Shown: in pieces, positions 14,557 to 15,095 of the stretch
Layout of the letters: each line of letters begins with the position of its first letter
Position numbering within the stretch: position 1 is the stretch's first letter
Origin: an uncultured Lachnospiraceae bacterium
GTDB lineage: Bacteria; Bacillota; Clostridia; Lachnospirales; Lachnospiraceae
DNA: 15,095 nucleotides
NCBI GenBank assembly: GCA_947591115.1
Contig: CANQCX010000025.1
Span: 1 to 15,095 of the forward strand
Direction of reading: 5' to 3'
Notes under the pieces: model-generated
Told to the model about the DNA's origin: nothing
The model's database searches: none
The model's input: the letters and a program-made list of their open reading frames with translations, nothing else
Made by a program: the position numbers and the translations under genes

Positions 14557-14694
14557 CTATATTTTCTGTTTTCGGGAAGAATTTATTTTCGTTATACCTG
14601 CAATCAATATTCCAATGAATACAACTGTATCTACAAGCAAAACAACCACTACACTTTTTAACACCCTTTGGATCTTTTTGCAAGCATTTTGCAA
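14557..14694 (-). CDS. Possible 45-residue single-helix membrane peptide (TTG start)
   Basis: After an in-frame stop (TAA at 14697-14695) a 45-codon frame runs from TTG to TAG. The predicted peptide has a basic, amphipathic start (CKKIQRVLK), about 21 hydrophobic residues (SVVVVLLVDTVVFIGILIAG, interrupted by one Asp) and a basic tail (KINSSRKQKI). This is the shape of a small inner-membrane or toxin-like peptide. Against it, there is no ATG and no good ribosome site, and no family is recognised. Supporting it are a promoter-like sequence at 14777-14805 and a hairpin after the stop, both on the same strand. An overlapping 94-codon frame on the same strand, also with a TTG start, runs through the thiT terminator and looks less protein-like. 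Confidence 0.25.
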   Translation of the reverse strand: MQNACKKIQRVLKSVVVVLLVDTVVFIGILIAGITKINSSRKQKI

Positions 14695-14709
14695 TTATAT
14701 TATAACGCA

Positions 14710-14735
14710 AGAGAGCCGGATTACTCCGGCTCTCT
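14710..14735. repeat. Strong 11-bp hairpin
   Basis: AGAGAGCCGGA and TCCGGCTCTCT are perfect inverted repeats around TTAC. No T run follows on either strand, so it is not a standard intrinsic terminator. It is GC-rich inside very AT-rich DNA and lies in the leader of the proposed small minus-strand transcript. Confidence 0.6.
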
Positions 14736-14738
14736 CAA

Positions 14739-14760
14739 GTATGCATCCGCAAATGCATAC
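14739..14760. repeat. 8-bp hairpin next to the 14710 hairpin
   Basis: GTATGCAT and ATGCATAC are perfect inverted repeats around CCGCAA. The hairpin lies 3 bases from the stronger hairpin at 14710-14735, giving a tandem structured block. Confidence 0.55.
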
Positions 14761-14776
14761 CCCAATTAGTACTTAT

Positions 14777-14805
14777 AATATACAGCAAACAATGAAAAAA
14801 TGCAA
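14777..14805 (-). promoter_or_regulatory. Candidate promoter of a small minus-strand transcript
   Basis: On the minus strand TTGCAT (14805-14800) and TATATT (14782-14777) are exactly 17 bases apart. The start point would be about 14770, so the transcript would begin with the two hairpins at 14739-14760 and 14710-14735. The promoter starts 4 bases after the stop of the upstream partial gene. Confidence 0.4.
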
Positions 14806-14809
14806 GTTT

Positions 14810-15095
14810 TTATAAAAAATTTTTCAAAATATTCATTCTTGATGCCAAATCCGGATGAATCACTATCCCTGCAATATTAGGATTAACAGCTTGTCTATAA
14901 TTATCTGTTATCTTTTCAAACTCCCGAATAAATGCTTTTATTTCTGTCTTTGATACTTTCAGCAGCTTCATATAGTAGCACATAAGAATAATGTAATCGC
15001 CAATTGTCTTGAAATTCACATATGGCAATCCAATCTCAAGCTTCAAGCACTGTTTCATTGCACTGGTAGGATCAATATTCCTAAACCTAGTATCG
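14810..15095 (-). CDS. C-terminal part of an unidentified protein, 5' end outside the window
   Basis: The frame is open from the right edge to a TAA at 14810, giving 94 residues. The visible end reads DTRFRNIDPTSAMKQCL at the edge and closes with HPDLASRMNILKNFL. I do not recognise the family. It is soluble-looking, rich in Lys and Ile, with a probable helical stretch (about 40-65, SKTEIKAFIREFEKITDNYRQ) and no membrane segment. An ATG at 15058 could be read as a start, but it has no ribosome site, and the frame continues upstream without a stop, so the gene most likely starts beyond the window. Base composition is more AT-rich than the fab operon, perhaps marking an accessory region. Confidence 0.55.
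   Translation of the reverse strand, partial: DTRFRNIDPTSAMKQCLKLEIGLPYVNFKTIGDYIILMCYYMKLLKVSKTEIKAFIREFEKITDNYRQAVNPNIAGIVIHPDLASRMNILKNFL

Noticed and set aside
14537..14815. A 92-codon plus-strand frame after thiT
   Set aside because: There is no ribosome site, it runs through both hairpins and into the 3' end of the opposite gene, and its composition is not protein-like.
1..15095. CRISPR arrays, tRNA and rRNA genes
   Set aside because: I saw no regularly spaced direct repeats and no tRNA or rRNA signatures on either strand.

Overview
The window looks like chromosomal DNA of a low-to-moderate GC Gram-positive anaerobe (Bacillota, class Clostridia). A Lachnospiraceae-like gut organism is my best guess. 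The reasons are a type II fatty-acid cluster with FabK and a FabT-like MarR regulator, a clostridial-type glutamate dehydrogenase, an ECF thiamine S-component under a TPP riboswitch, and a secreted fibro-slime surface protein. The taxon is inferred from gene content only.

Layout. (1) 1-3291, minus: the first 1097 residues of a large exported surface protein, whose 3' end lies outside the window. (2) 3321-3426: two 26-bp Hin/hix-like dyads that bracket a 54-bp AT-rich spacer, directly upstream of the surface gene and directly after a serine recombinase gene (3426-4034, minus). (3) 4181-5515, minus: glutamate dehydrogenase with its own terminator. (4) 5629-13391, minus: one compact operon in the order acpP-fabK-fabD-fabG-fabF-fabZ-accDA(fused)-fabH-fabT, with a strong sigma-A promoter and a FabT-like operator in front of acpP and a terminator after fabT. 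(5) 13519-14460, plus: divergent promoter, TPP riboswitch, thiT and a terminator. (6) 14461-15095: AT-rich DNA with a possible small minus-strand transcription unit (promoter, two strong hairpins, a 45-codon hydrophobic ORF), followed by the C-terminal end of an unidentified minus-strand gene.

How the genes work together. The operon encodes nearly a complete malonyl-CoA to acyl-ACP pathway. AccDA makes malonyl-CoA, FabD loads it on ACP, FabH starts the chain, and FabF, FabG, FabZ and FabK carry out elongation. accB and accC are not here. The last gene, a FabT homologue, probably represses the acpP promoter through the TTTGA-N3-TCAAA palindrome in the leader, so the repressor would be made from the operon it controls.

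The most interesting element is the putative phase switch at 3321-3426. The two dyads match each other best in inverted orientation (24 of 26 positions, including the central dinucleotide). Their half-sites resemble those of Salmonella Hin, a Hin-family recombinase is encoded next to them, and a surface protein starts 30 bp beyond. Together these suggest a very short invertible promoter segment controlling a surface antigen. Inversion itself is not demonstrated by this sequence.
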